From positions 3,279,479-3,343,478 of the forward strand of contig CM072899.1 in assembly GCA_037013685.1 (NCBI GenBank): a stretch of 64,000 nucleotides of DNA. The letters are read 5' to 3'. Made by a program: the position numbers and the translations under genes. Below are positions 14,273-25,871 of the stretch, in pieces. The DNA is from Acridotheres tristis (Eukaryota; Chordata; Aves; Passeriformes; Sturnidae). The notes below the pieces were generated by a model. It saw only the letters and a list, made by a program, of their open reading frames with translations, was not told the origin of the DNA and made no database searches. Numbering within the stretch: position 1 is the stretch's first letter; every line of letters begins with the position of its first letter.

Positions 14273-16516
14273 CTCCATTTAGAGATAATTTTAGCTCTTC
14301 AGTGTCATGCAAATACGCAGGGCTTTACTCAGATAAAACTGTTATCAAGGCATTGGGAGCTCTGCCAGGAAAAGAGCAAACAAGGCTCCTAAGAGGAATT
14401 CAGCTGGAGAAAGGCTTCAGGATTTGCTCTGCTGGGCACAAACTGGTGCATTTTTAAGTGCATGTTTAAAAGACAATGAATAGATAAAAGGAATAAACAA
14501 AAGGCACCAAAATCATTAGTTCCTGAAGTCTAAATTTTCTTTAGGCCCACCAGAATTTACATACATTTACATGTAAAATGAGGCTTTATTCAGCTCCTGT
14601 GCCTGGCAGCCCAGCAGGGAGTGGGGACCCTCAGCAGCTCCTGCCCAACTTCCAGGGACCTTCCCCCTCCTCATTCCCAGAGGGGTGGGGAAGCTGCATC
14701 TGGTCCAGTTGGGATCATTTCTCCTGGGTGTTTGTTTTCAGAGGAGCAGCCCAAATCTCTGCCCTCTCCTCAAAATGGATTTGTTCCATATGAGAAGGAA
14801 TCTGCATATGTTTGTTACCCCTTGGCCAAGACAATGAGGTGCTGCTGGACACCAAGCACCTGGACACACAAGATACAGCAGGATGAGAGATATTAATGTA
14901 ATTCCAAATCCACAGCTGGGTGTGGGTGTGGACAGTGAGACATCTGCTGCAGCTTGGACAGGTTTGATGCAATCCTGTCATAAATGCTCCTGCCTTCTGC
15001 TGGGTCCTGCAGGACCAGAATGAGGGAGAAGAACCTGTCTGGAAGTCCATGATCTGGTTGGATTCCCACTGCTGGAAAAGAAGCAACGCTTTGAGCTGCC
15101 AGAGGAAGGACTTTGGACAAAATGATCCATAAAGCAAAGAAGGAAATTGGTGCAGCGAAGAGCTTGCAAGGAAGGAGGGGGAAACCTTTTCTAGGGAAGG
15201 AAGGAGAAGAATTTGTAGCCTGGGCTCAAAATATTGAAACTGAAAATTCAGCAAACTGGAGAAGGATCTCCACTGACCTCCTTAAACCTTTCCTAAACAT
15301 CCATCTGAGATGGGACAAGAGCCCAGCTCTGCCCAGGACCCACCAGACACCAAACACCCACCACAAATCCCTAAACACGCCACAGCTTGTGGGGATCTTG
15401 TGGATGAAAGCAATGTAAATATGAGATTATATTATCTGCTATTGTTATTGTAATTTTATGGCCCTGTCTGTATACAGGGACTTAAAACTTTGTAAGCTCT
15501 TTTATTGTTTGGCTTTTGCTGCCTTGAAGCGTCTTAGTAAATTTATAATCCCTTTTCTTTAGCTTCTTTTTCTATCTCTTTGCTTGATGACCTGGCATGC
15601 AATGAATCAAAAAAGGGATATTTATACCCATACTGTGAGAATGTTTACAATGCACAGAAAATTCTGTCTGTGGTTTGGTCTTTGTGTATTTTCAGAATAA
15701 ATGACACTTTTCCAAACGTACTATATTACTGTTGAATCCACAGAGTCTGTATTTATGTAACTAAAATGCTTTTATTTAGACCTTTGCAACATGCCAAAAT
15801 CAAAACTATTTTAATGAATGAATCAAAGTAGTGCAGCAAAGAAATCTGTAATGTATTACTGTTTCAAAATACAGATTTCTGTGAAAAGCCTCTCAGATAC
15901 AAAGAATATGTTTGTTTTATGAAAAGCAATTTTGTTATTTTCATGCTCATTGTTTTAATAACAGAACTTTGATCTTGAAAATATTTTTGCATGAAACATG
16001 AATATGGTAATAGCCAAAGTTTCCATTTAGCTGCTGCTTCATGTTCCAAGAAAATTGGGTTCCATTACATGTAGTATTTAATAATTTACATATGGGCTCC
16101 AGGCAACTTTCTTGACGTCTTGATGCAGACACTGTTTAAGTTTTCCAGATTTTTATTCAGGTACATGGATTTTCAAATTCAGGAGCATCAATGACATCAC
16201 TAAGGGCCTGAATTAGATTTCCCACTGCCATGACCTGCTTTGAAGAACACCAAGGTTACAGGAGAATGTTCCAATCAGTCATGGAGATAGGAAACACTCA
16301 TGAGTTCCCCACACTTTATTTGCAGAGCTCTTTAATAGAGGAACTCAATATCTTGCATTCATTTCAGTCCTCTATAAAGTTTTGGAAACAAGGAAGCAGC
16401 TACTAATATTCCATTTCCTTATTTCCCTTCACAGGAATTTCCAGAAGTTACAGCTAAAATCTGTGTTATCTTCATGCATTTTCCTCCATGGGCTTACTCC
16501 TAAGTGCAGGATCATA

Positions 16517-16538
16517 TGAATGAATGAATGAATGAATG
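16517..16538. repeat. (TGAA)n tetranucleotide microsatellite
   Basis: Five perfect TGAA units followed by a TGAG, so about 5.5 copies. Likely to vary in length between individuals. Confidence 0.9.
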
Positions 16539-18069
16539 AGACAAATCCATCCTTCCCACGCAGGAAAAAAAGGAGGGGAAAAAAGGAGGATTCTGTAAGT
16601 TTGTCTGGCACTTCCAGATGTTGAGCAGCCCTGCCTGACCACATCTGGATTAACTCTGCCATGCACCTGCGAGGAGAGCAGTGCCCCTGGGACTGCCAGG
16701 CTGTGATGGATGTGCAGGTGAACGGATCCTGATGGATTTATGGAGCTCGTGCAAATCATCTCTGCAGCACACTGTGCATCACAGCTCCAGCACTTACAGA
16801 AGCATCACTTCTGCTCTGTGCTCACTCCTGAAATGAACCAGAGAAGTTTCTGGGGTTCTGCATCCGCTCCCAGGGTGTGAATTAGTCAGGTCAGGGAAGT
16901 GGTGGATCAAGTTTTGAGATGAGAGCCACAAAGGAGAAGTTAAAGATGTGCCACAGGCACCACTGGGGGTATTCTGAGCCTCCTAGTGGCAACCAAACTT
17001 GCTTTAAAGTTGTATAAACACAGCTACACCAGGACCAGAGAGCACCTGCCTTAGAGGGAGACTGATGTCGGGCACAATGGTGCCCTGGGCTGGTATTTAT
17101 TCCTCATTAAGGAACAGTTCTGATAAGATGAAGCCTTCCCCTCATCCCATATTGAGTTATGTGTGTGTTCCCCGAGCCTGCACACCTTTCCAGCATCCTT
17201 GGGGTGAATAAATAAATCTTACAAATGGTTATGTACCTCTAATGGCACCTCTTGAAAGGAAGCTGAACATAATAAATTCTTGTTAATCTTGATTGATGAG
17301 TGGGAAGGAAGGCAGGCAAGAGATAGCCGGGAAAAGCAGGAGCATTAGACACTTCCATTAGCATTAAACATGCCAGCCTGCCCTTGAGAGCTGATTAACA
17401 CCAGCTCCTCAGAAAACATAATGGAGAATCTCCAGCATCAGAACGTGACCTTGCAGCACTGTGGCAACTGCAGAAGGCAGAGAGTCCTCTAAGAGTGTTC
17501 TTTAATCTCCAGTTACAACACGAGCACCATTAACATTTCAGAGGGCTCCAAAATTAGGAAGCTGTCTTCTCTCTCCACCCTGTCAGTGGAGAAGACCCAC
17601 ACTTGGATTTGACATGTGTCTGAAAACAATGACATATTTACTTCCCATGTGCAGTCTGCCACCAAGGACCAGAGATCCCAGTCCATACTCCAGGTAGGGC
17701 CTGCCCCCACCCTTCCAGGAGCTCACAAGGACATTAGGAACTCAGAGTGATGCTGGCTTAGGTGGCCCAAGGCAAACAAGGTGGTTATCACTCAGTTCCT
17801 GATCCTGGAGGAGCCTGAACCATCTCCTTTGGGCTGTTCATTCCACATAAGCTTCATCATCCTGGCAAACCTGGAAAATTTATGTTGCCTCTGAATAGAA
17901 ACAGTCTTCTGCAGAACACAGGGCATTTTCATTCAGTAAATATCTGGAATATTTCAGTGCAGCTCCTTTTACATTTAAACTACCCCTGTCTGGGGGTCGT
18001 GCTGTCCCTGCCACATTCCTGCTGTTCCTCCCTGGCCAGAGAGCTGGGACACCTCTGCTTCTTCTCCTG

Positions 18070-18425
18070 ATGCCAAAACCCTGGGGGCTCCTCACAGCCT
18101 GGAGCCAGCCAGGAGCAGGGACTGGGGCAACTCTGGGGGCTCCCCAAAGCCTGGAGCAGGGACTGGGGCAAACCCTGGGGGTTCCCCAAAGTCAGGAGCG
18201 CAGGGATTGGGGCAACCCTGGGGGCTCCCCAAAGACTGGAGCCATCCCCAGAGATTTGGGGCAAACCATGGGGGTTCCCTAAATCCTGGAGCCATCCCCA
18301 GAGATTTGGGGCAAACCATGGGGGTTCCCTAAATCCTGGAGCCGTCCCCAGGGATTTGGGGCAAACCCTGGGTGTTCCCCACAGCCTGGAGCCCCCCAGA
18401 GCAGGGATTTGGGGTGAACCCTCCC
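18070..18425. repeat. G-rich minisatellite, about 7 copies of a 42-52 bp unit
   Basis: Units begin with a CTGGGGGCTCCCC-like or ATGGGGGTTCCC-like core near 18081, 18133, 18175, 18218, 18268, 18318 and 18368. The spacings are therefore 52, 42, 43, 50, 50 and 50 bases. The units starting near 18268 and 18318 are nearly identical, so the array has expanded locally by unit duplication. Each unit carries two G runs (TTGGGGC and TGGGGG) and a short GGGG-NN-CCCC hairpin. The 190-codon minus-strand open frame across it is a product of the repeat, not a gene. Confidence 0.9.
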
Positions 18426-21400
18426 TGCACAGGTAGAAGCAGCCCCGGGATCCGTGTCCTGGCTGCTCTGCACTCCCTGCTCCAGGAGGAAAACCATCTG
18501 GATTGCACAGTTCACAACTGGGGCAGGCATTCCAGGGCAGCCAGGCTCCCACCGACTTTCACTTTGTTTTCCCTCAAGCAGGCCCAGTTGCTGTCAGCGT
18601 CCCTACGACTTTCTCCTGCTTTAATTTACGTCCCATGCAAACTCCACAAGCATTTTCCACTGGAAGGAGCCAAGGAGTGACTTTTTCCCCTGCAGTATTT
18701 GGGGAAAACTGATTCTGAAAACAGTTCTGCAAAGAAGTTTGGATGATTTCTAGTCTGGCCATTTTTATTTTCTAATTTAAAATAAAAACCACACTTCTTT
18801 TGGTTTTCGAAACTTTTGCTACCAAGCAACAAAGAAGGGTAAAATGGGAAGCTTTTAGAAATCACTCCTATATTTTTCAGATCTCAGTCAAGCTTCTGGT
18901 ATTAGAGCTTAAGAGGAAATCAGTAAAACACATATAATATAATATAGATAACATAAATAACCATATTTAACATACTGATAAGGACACAAACCATCCTGAC
19001 TAAAAGGTTGAGCACACATCTGTGTCCACACATTTCATTTTCTGCTGTGAGGAAAGTTCACTCAGAATTTAGTAAGTTACTTCTGCAGATCAATCCCATT
19101 CAGCATCTTACTATTTTTAAAAAATAATGTCCTTAAATATCCCTGTAATTCCAGCTTTTCTCTGACATTATTGGCTTGGGAAATGCTGGCAGCTTTCTGT
19201 GACTGGAGTGGTCACAGCAGTATGGCAGATATTTGTCTCAGATTAAAAGAGAAAAGAAAAAATTTTCATTGAGGTTCATGTTAGGGTTTAACCATTACAA
19301 TGAACCCGTATTATCCCAGACACCTTCAAAGTAACTGAGTCCAAAAAAGTTTCAAATTTCTGAAAAAATGCTAGAAAGGATTAAAAAAGAGAAAGAGAAA
19401 TTTTTAAGCACCAGACAGGGAATTTTAAAAATTACTGGAAAAAATTCAAATTGATGTTTTTTACTACCTCTAGCCATTACTAAACATCAGCTCTGGAGCT
19501 TGTCACCAGACTCAGCTGAGAGGCACCACATTTGAAATATCAGGCTCATGTCCAACCACAATTTTGTCTTTCTTTTAATTAGATTAAGTAACTTGCATTA
19601 TATTTTAAAGATTAATCACTGGATCTTCCCTCCACCCAATTGAAAACTATTCCAATTAAGCTTTGGAGAATGTTACAACAAATCAGATTTAATTATTATG
19701 AAAACGTGGCAAGTAGGACTCCTGGGGTTCCTTTAAAATTCCTCAATGAATAAGACACGTAATGTGAGGTTTTGCAATTCCCAAGTGAAGGTTTATGAGT
19801 TCAAATTGCAATGTTTCCAAGAGGAGAAGGGAGGCAAGGCCTGTAAGATGTAATAATGTTTAGTAGATTGAATGATACAGTGAAAAAAATACTCAGATTT
19901 GGAACAGATAATTCATTCTTGATGTCGCTGAAGAACCCTAAAGAATCCCACAAGATCTTTCAAAAAATGGCCTGAGTGCCAGAAAACTTTGTGTTCTTTC
20001 TAATGAAATCAATTGATCTAATAATAGATGGAAAACTGCTCTGCCTTGCAAGATTTTCCACTCCAAACAAATGGCTTATTTGGACCATGATACAACAGCC
20101 AACGTTTACAAGAAACTCCCCCACTGCAGAGAGCTCAGGAAGGAGTTTGTGAGTATTTCCACAAGTCCTACGTGACCCCTGATAACCAGATACAGCCACA
20201 GGCAGCCACAATCCAGAGCTTCTGCCTCTTGCTTTTCAACCCCCTAAAATACCCCAGCTAAGGGCAACCCCCATCCAGCTGCTGCTATTGCTCCCTGGCA
20301 ACTCTGCTTTTCTCCATTAAAAAATATCAGCCATAGGCTTTTTTTGCTGTTTTTTTTCCTTAGGGCAAGTCTAGCCAGTTAATTATTAAGTAACTAAATT
20401 GCTTAACTAGTTAGGGGAAGGCTGAGCCGTCCCCAGTCATCATTTGGTGTTCAATGCTTTCCTAAGGAGCAGGGAGGAGATACAGCCACAGCTCCATGGC
20501 ACAGGAGGGGACGCCAAGCCCTGGTCCTGGCCCCGCTGCTGAGGATCTCAGCAGGATCTGGGATGTGTTTCCAGGTGGGATTCTGCCTGGGAGCAGCAGG
20601 GAGCCCTGGAGCACCTCTGGAGGAGTCCTGGCAGGGAAGGCAAGCAGAGCTACCTGGGGCTGAAGGTGCTGCACACGCAGGGCTCTGTGGATTGTGTTGG
20701 GATGCCTGCTGAGATCGGGATAGGAGCCTATTCTGGGCAAGGAAGACCTCGCTGTTTACACAGGGATGCCAAAGAGCTGCCTAAGGAAGGGCTGAAATGT
20801 AAACTCCGTTCTGTGAAATGTGCAAACTAACTGTGAACTCACACCGTTGCCATCTCCCTGCGGCAGCTCTGAACACTTTGTCTTCTTATTCAGGCATCCC
20901 AATGGCATCTGCAACCTGGATCTCTCTCTCAGCTCTCTGTTTGAAAGGACTAAATTAAAAGTCAAACATGCAAACATCCAACTAAACTGGACTAAATCAA
21001 CCCTGGAGCAGAAATGCACAGCAGCTGCTGCAGAAAGCATCTTTCCTAAAGCCCAGGGATGTTCCAACGCTGTCAGCAGCACAAAAGGTGCTTCTTGCCT
21101 GGGCTTGGGCTCAGCAGGAGACAAATGAGCTTTGATGGGTCACTTCAGCTCGTCACAGAGCAAGGTTCCCTGTGGGCTGCTCATGCAACAACTCCTGAGC
21201 CCAGAGAAAACACAGCCCCCCTGGCTCTGAACCCCAAGTCTGGTTTATATAAACCCTGATGGTCTCTTCCCTCAGACTGCTGGTTCCAGAGACTGGTTTA
21301 TTCTTGCTAGGATTATGGAGGTAGAAAAATAACAAGCTGCACTCTATGCTGCCAGTCAATTAAAGTGGATTATGGCCTGATTGATAATGGAGATTCTACG

Positions 21401-24400
21401 GAATATTATTCAGATTCCCAAGAAATAAATCTTAGAAGTGATGTCTGGGATATTGTTCCAGTCCAATAGCATCTCTCAAACATTTATTCAGTGGTGTGTT
21501 TATACAGCCAGTTTTATTTGGAGCAGTGGTCTCTCTAGATTGATTTAAGGAGCTCAGAAAGCCTTGGAGCATGTCTTGGTTTGGTTCCTCTCTAATTAAT
21601 CAGCATTGAGAACAAATAAGCAAATCACCAGGAAAAAGAATTGCTAACAGTCATTTTTAAAGCCAGCAGAAATTCTCCTTCATACAGATTTTCTATGAGT
21701 CTGCAGACAGCACTTACAGCCAGGGATTGCACCCCAGCTTGGTGTAAGCACTGCATTACAGCTACAACAGTGGGACATTTTTCAGTCCCTACTAATCAAC
21801 TGTTCTCCTTTCTCCTACTGTTCTGCTTTACAAGCACATTCTGTTTATAGTATGAGCTTTTCTTCTAACTTCTACTCTTACACAGAAACTATTCCATGTG
21901 ATACTGCTACCCACACTCACCATCCAGGTGCTGTTCCAGAGGTACAGAAATTATTACTTTTCAACTAAATTTGAAAACACTAGTGACAGTTTCTTGTGCT
22001 AGTCCTTGAAACTAGCACTAAAAAAACCTAGAAACTAGGGTGTTTCTGGGGGCTGGCTGCAGAAGATACCCAGAAAAGTGCTGCCTAAGCCACGATTTCT
22101 GCCTTTAACATCTTCTGGGTCAACACTTTCTCAATGAAATTAGGGATAAAATGATAAATGGCTGAAGTAAAAAAACAGACAAGCAGTTTGGGGCTTCACC
22201 AAAGTATTCTGCTAAACAGTGAATTTGTTGCATTAAGACCATATTGAGATCTACCTGGAATGTATTCAAGACATCCATTAGCTCTATAAAAATGGCACAA
22301 GTTGATTTAGGCCAATTACAATCATAGAGAAATGGATTTGAATACTTTGCAATGCTGTATAAAAATGTTTGTCCTCAAAAGACAACAAGCATTGCAACCT
22401 GGAACGTGGGTGTCACCTGTCCTGCAGAAGTGTTTGCATTACTGAGGTTTTATCAGCCTAATCAGAGCCTTGATTCTGCATGATAATTATTGTGCTTCCC
22501 AAAGCCACATGTTTTACATGAACAGGATCAGAGCTTCTCAGTTGCAGTGCTACAATTCAGGATTTGACCTGCCGTGAGCCAATTACCGCTGAACAAACAG
22601 CATAAAATTTGTGCTTGTTTGGTGTTGCCAGACTTTCTTTGGGTCATACCGTTTAGATACAATTTGTAGGGAAGAAAAGAGAAAAGAACTGTTGATAAAA
22701 TGAATACAAAGTATTTCATGAAGTAGATAGGACTTGTATAACTTCTATTTACACCCACAAAACCTAAATTCCTCCTGCTGCAGACAGCTGGCATAGCCAC
22801 CTCCTCTTTGGGTATATTGAAAAATACCTCAGGTAATCTGCTTAAATATTATAGAGACTATTAAGAGCCTGATCCAATGCCAGTAGAAAACCAAAGTGTC
22901 ACATGCTATTTATTTGGAGTAGTCTGAATTGTAACACTAAAAGTACCTTATTTCCTTTGGAGAAGCCACAGACAACCCCAAAAGAGCAGCAGAAACCAAA
23001 CCCTTAGGCAGCAATCCGGAGCAGCAATTTTTGGTGAGGAGGAACACTGAACATTTATTTTCATCTGAAAAATCAGATCAGTCACTTTATTCACACATGG
23101 AAACACAACCTCCCCACTATGTTTAATGTCACAAAAATGCTAACTGCTCACGGGGGAAATATCAGATCAATGCTCAAAAACAGCTGGGAAGGACCAGGGG
23201 AAACATTGCACAAGCTCTGCAAGCACTTTGTGGAATATTTAGCTGGCACTTTTCTGGAGCGTTTTGTGAGCATTTTCTGAGCATTTTCTGATATTTCTGC
23301 AGGCATGCTGGGAAAATGCTATGGGAAAATAGCAGTCAAGCAGGAGAGCCATATGAAAAAAATCAACAACAAATAATAATGAAAGAAGCTGATTTATCCC
23401 TCAGATAAATCAATGCTAGGGCAGAAATCCACTGTGTGCAGCAGCATTTCTTGCTAGGGAAGCACCAGGCTAAGTTGTGTTGTTTCTATCTTCAGCTCCC
23501 TTCGTTGCTGCTCCCACCACGATGGGAGACACACCAGTGTCTCCACACATTCCAAGAAATCTGACAGTCTCACACCTTCCTCCTTCTTGGCTTATCATTA
23601 ATTTTATCCAGCTTTTGTGAATTTTCAAGAAGGCAGGCACTGTTTTAACAGAAACAGCCTGCTGTGGATTGTGCAGAACTGAGTGTCACTTCAGCAATTT
23701 ATATTCACTCAAGTTGTAGCTCCCTCCTTACATATATTTCTTCTTCACCATCATTTCAAGGATTATACCCCTCTCCCTTTGTCCTGTCCCCTATGGAACA
23801 CTTTGCAACCAAAGAGAAGCAGCTTTCCCAACTCAGCACCTGCCTCCACCTCTCTCTCCTGTTCTATTTCAAAGCTTTCTCTGCAGTTTCATGACTTTGA
23901 AAGGTATGAACAGCACACCTCACAAACTGTTCTGCTCTCCTTTTATTCCAGGTCACTTTGCTGGTGCCCTGCTGTGCAGAAACCCGAGGGTTTGGGAGCA
24001 GACAGAGCCCCTGCCCTTGTGACAGACTCGCCTCCCCAGAGCCAGAACAACTGCAAAATGCCACCAGCAGCGTGCAGACACGGATTGAGCATTAACATTC
24101 ACCAGCCAAGGCCCCAGAAGGGTGGATATTCCAGGAAGGAGCCAAGCCCTTGAGCAATAGAACAGGCCTGCCAAGGACAGCCAAGTAAAACCAGATGCAG
24201 TGGCTTGGAAAGCCACAGAGTGGGAATTGCACTGGTTGGCAGCGTGAGATGAGCAAAAAGGGAGGCGACAGGGAAAGGAGAGGAGAAATGAAAGAAGAAA
24301 CAAAAGAAGAGCAGCTGGGAGAGCTGACATGGGCAGTGTGTTTGGCAAAACATGAAACTATGAATCATGGTATTTTACTGTGTATAAAAAACCACCAGTG

Positions 24401-24401
24401 G
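18426..24401. other. Intergenic DNA, no gene recognised
   Basis: Unique sequence between the two minisatellites. Mostly AT-rich, with a GC-richer patch around 20460-20720 in which no open frame resembles a known protein. There is no splice-bounded exon or RNA gene that I can defend. Confidence 0.7.
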
Positions 24402-24531
24402 CCTTACCACTACTATTTGCACTTTTACCATTATTATTTGCATTTTTACCATTACTATTTCCAGTTTTACCATTATTATTTCCAGTTTTACCATTCCTAT
24501 TTGCAGTTTTACCGTTACTTTTGCCACTGCC
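24402..24531. repeat. 21-bp minisatellite, six copies
   Basis: The word TTACC(A/G) recurs at exactly 21-base intervals (TTTTACC in most copies), with ACC at 24406, 24427, 24448, 24469, 24490 and 24511. Copies differ by one to three bases. Because 21 is a multiple of three, reading frames pass through without stops: one + frame gives a Tyr/His/Phe-rich heptad repeat (HYYLHFY-like), another gives Leu/Pro/Phe-rich repeats (LLFALLP-like), and a minus frame gives MVKLEIV-like repeats. None has flanking protein-like sequence or a gene context, so these are treated as repeat artefacts. Confidence 0.92.
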
Positions 24532-25852
24532 CTCCTTTCACAATCTATTTGTCTCCAATAAACTTCTGGTACTTGCACGTGTACAAACTTCACACAGCAG
24601 AGGTCAATGCAGTGCTTTTATAAAATAACTGAGGCTAATGCTAAAGGAATGGCAAATGTACAACAAAAACAAATCTCAGCAACTTGAAAGAGCCTTGCAT
24701 GCCTCCTGCCATAATTCCCAACACCAGTTCAGTACACTAACCTTTGCCTTTAGCATAGCTGTAGTCAGATAAATCATTTAACTCTACCATCAAGGTTGTT
24801 ACCTTTGGCTTTTTCCATTACTTTCTATCTTGTTATTCAATGACTTAAATCACTCACTAGAGCCTACTCCATCAAGCTTCAATAATCTATAAAACAACTA
24901 TTTTCACCATGGTTTTTTGAGGAGTTTTCACCAGTCAGCCCAGTTTTCTTTACAAACATTATTGAATTTCTCTTTACATTAAGGGGGGAAAAAAGTCCAC
25001 CATGGATTTAAAAAAGAGCGTTGGAAGGCATGAAGTCATTGCAGAATAAAAAAATATATATACATTTAGGTAATATCTGCCTTTAGAACCAAATAATTGA
25101 GTCTTCAGAGGCTGGGTAAAGGAACAGGGGCTGCAGCAGCACATTTCCACCGTGACTGTAAATACCAGAGGCACAGCAAGCTGGGCTTCCTATAAACACA
25201 TCTGGGGGAGACACAAGCAGCCCTCCCTTCCCTCGAGTGTCTCAGCTACAGCCCTGGAGATGGAGCAGCAGGCTGGGCAGGAAATGCACCTCCCACCCCC
25301 AAAATCCACATGTTCAAATAGCAAATGTCAGGGAGCTGCTGCAGCAGCTCTGTGAGTGCAGGATGCTGGGGCAGCACAGCTGGCACTGCGAGCAGTGCTC
25401 CATGGCACAAAGCCCCTCTGAAACAGCATTTATTGTAACTGGAGGACGGAAAAATCTCCCTGTAGCCTTTACAAACGCTGGCTAACGGAAAATGAATGAG
25501 CAGTAGGTGTGGGAGCAATCTCCTCATTGTGCTAAAGCAATACACAAACACCCAGCCCGAGCCATTATCCTGAAACAATCCTAAAACAGCCTGGAGCAGC
25601 AAGAGCTGGGCAAGGGATCTGCTCCCAGAATTCACACCCCGGGCTGCTTACTGCTCTGATCTCCTCCTGATGTTCTGCAGGATGCCCTGCCCTTTGGGTG
25701 CCAGCCTCCATCCTAATTTAATGGCTAAATTTCATCTCCTTGTGAAAAACACGAGCTGCAGTGAAAGAGAAGTAATACCCATGGAATTGCTGTTCAGGCC
25801 ATTTTCGAGGTTTTATTCCCATTGCAATGGAAATTTTCACAGGGAGGTATAA

Positions 25853-25871
25853 AACTAGAACCGTTCTAGTT
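25853..25871. other. 19-bp palindrome, 8-bp arms around CCG
   Basis: AACTAGAA and TTCTAGTT flank a CCG spacer, a perfect inverted repeat. The centre AGAACCGTTCT resembles inverted half-sites used by dimeric DNA-binding proteins, but it does not match the steroid-receptor or heat-shock consensus exactly. Function unknown. Confidence 0.5.

Larger units (their letters stand above)
9460..18069. other. Intergenic DNA, no gene recognised
   Basis: No exon or RNA gene recognised. The longest open frame here (179 codons on the minus strand, 14715-15254) has no domain, low-information composition and no start context. The segment contains T runs of about 17-20 bases (10861-10880, 14013-14032, 14256-14272) and a GAAT microsatellite. 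The stretch about 15410-15720 is AT-rich and repeat-free; it could be a regulatory element, but nothing in the sequence proves it. Confidence 0.7.

Noticed and set aside
14715..15254. 179-codon minus-strand frame
   Set aside because: Low-information Ser/Leu/Phe/Gln-rich translation without domain or splice context.
17980..18552. 190-codon minus-strand frame rich in Pro, Gly and Leu
   Set aside because: It is generated by the G-rich minisatellite and shows the repeat period rather than protein-like sequence.
24195..24628. Tyr/His/Phe-rich and Leu/Pro-rich repeat proteins
   Set aside because: The frames stay open only because the repeat unit is 21 bases. No flanking conserved sequence, promoter or splice sites.
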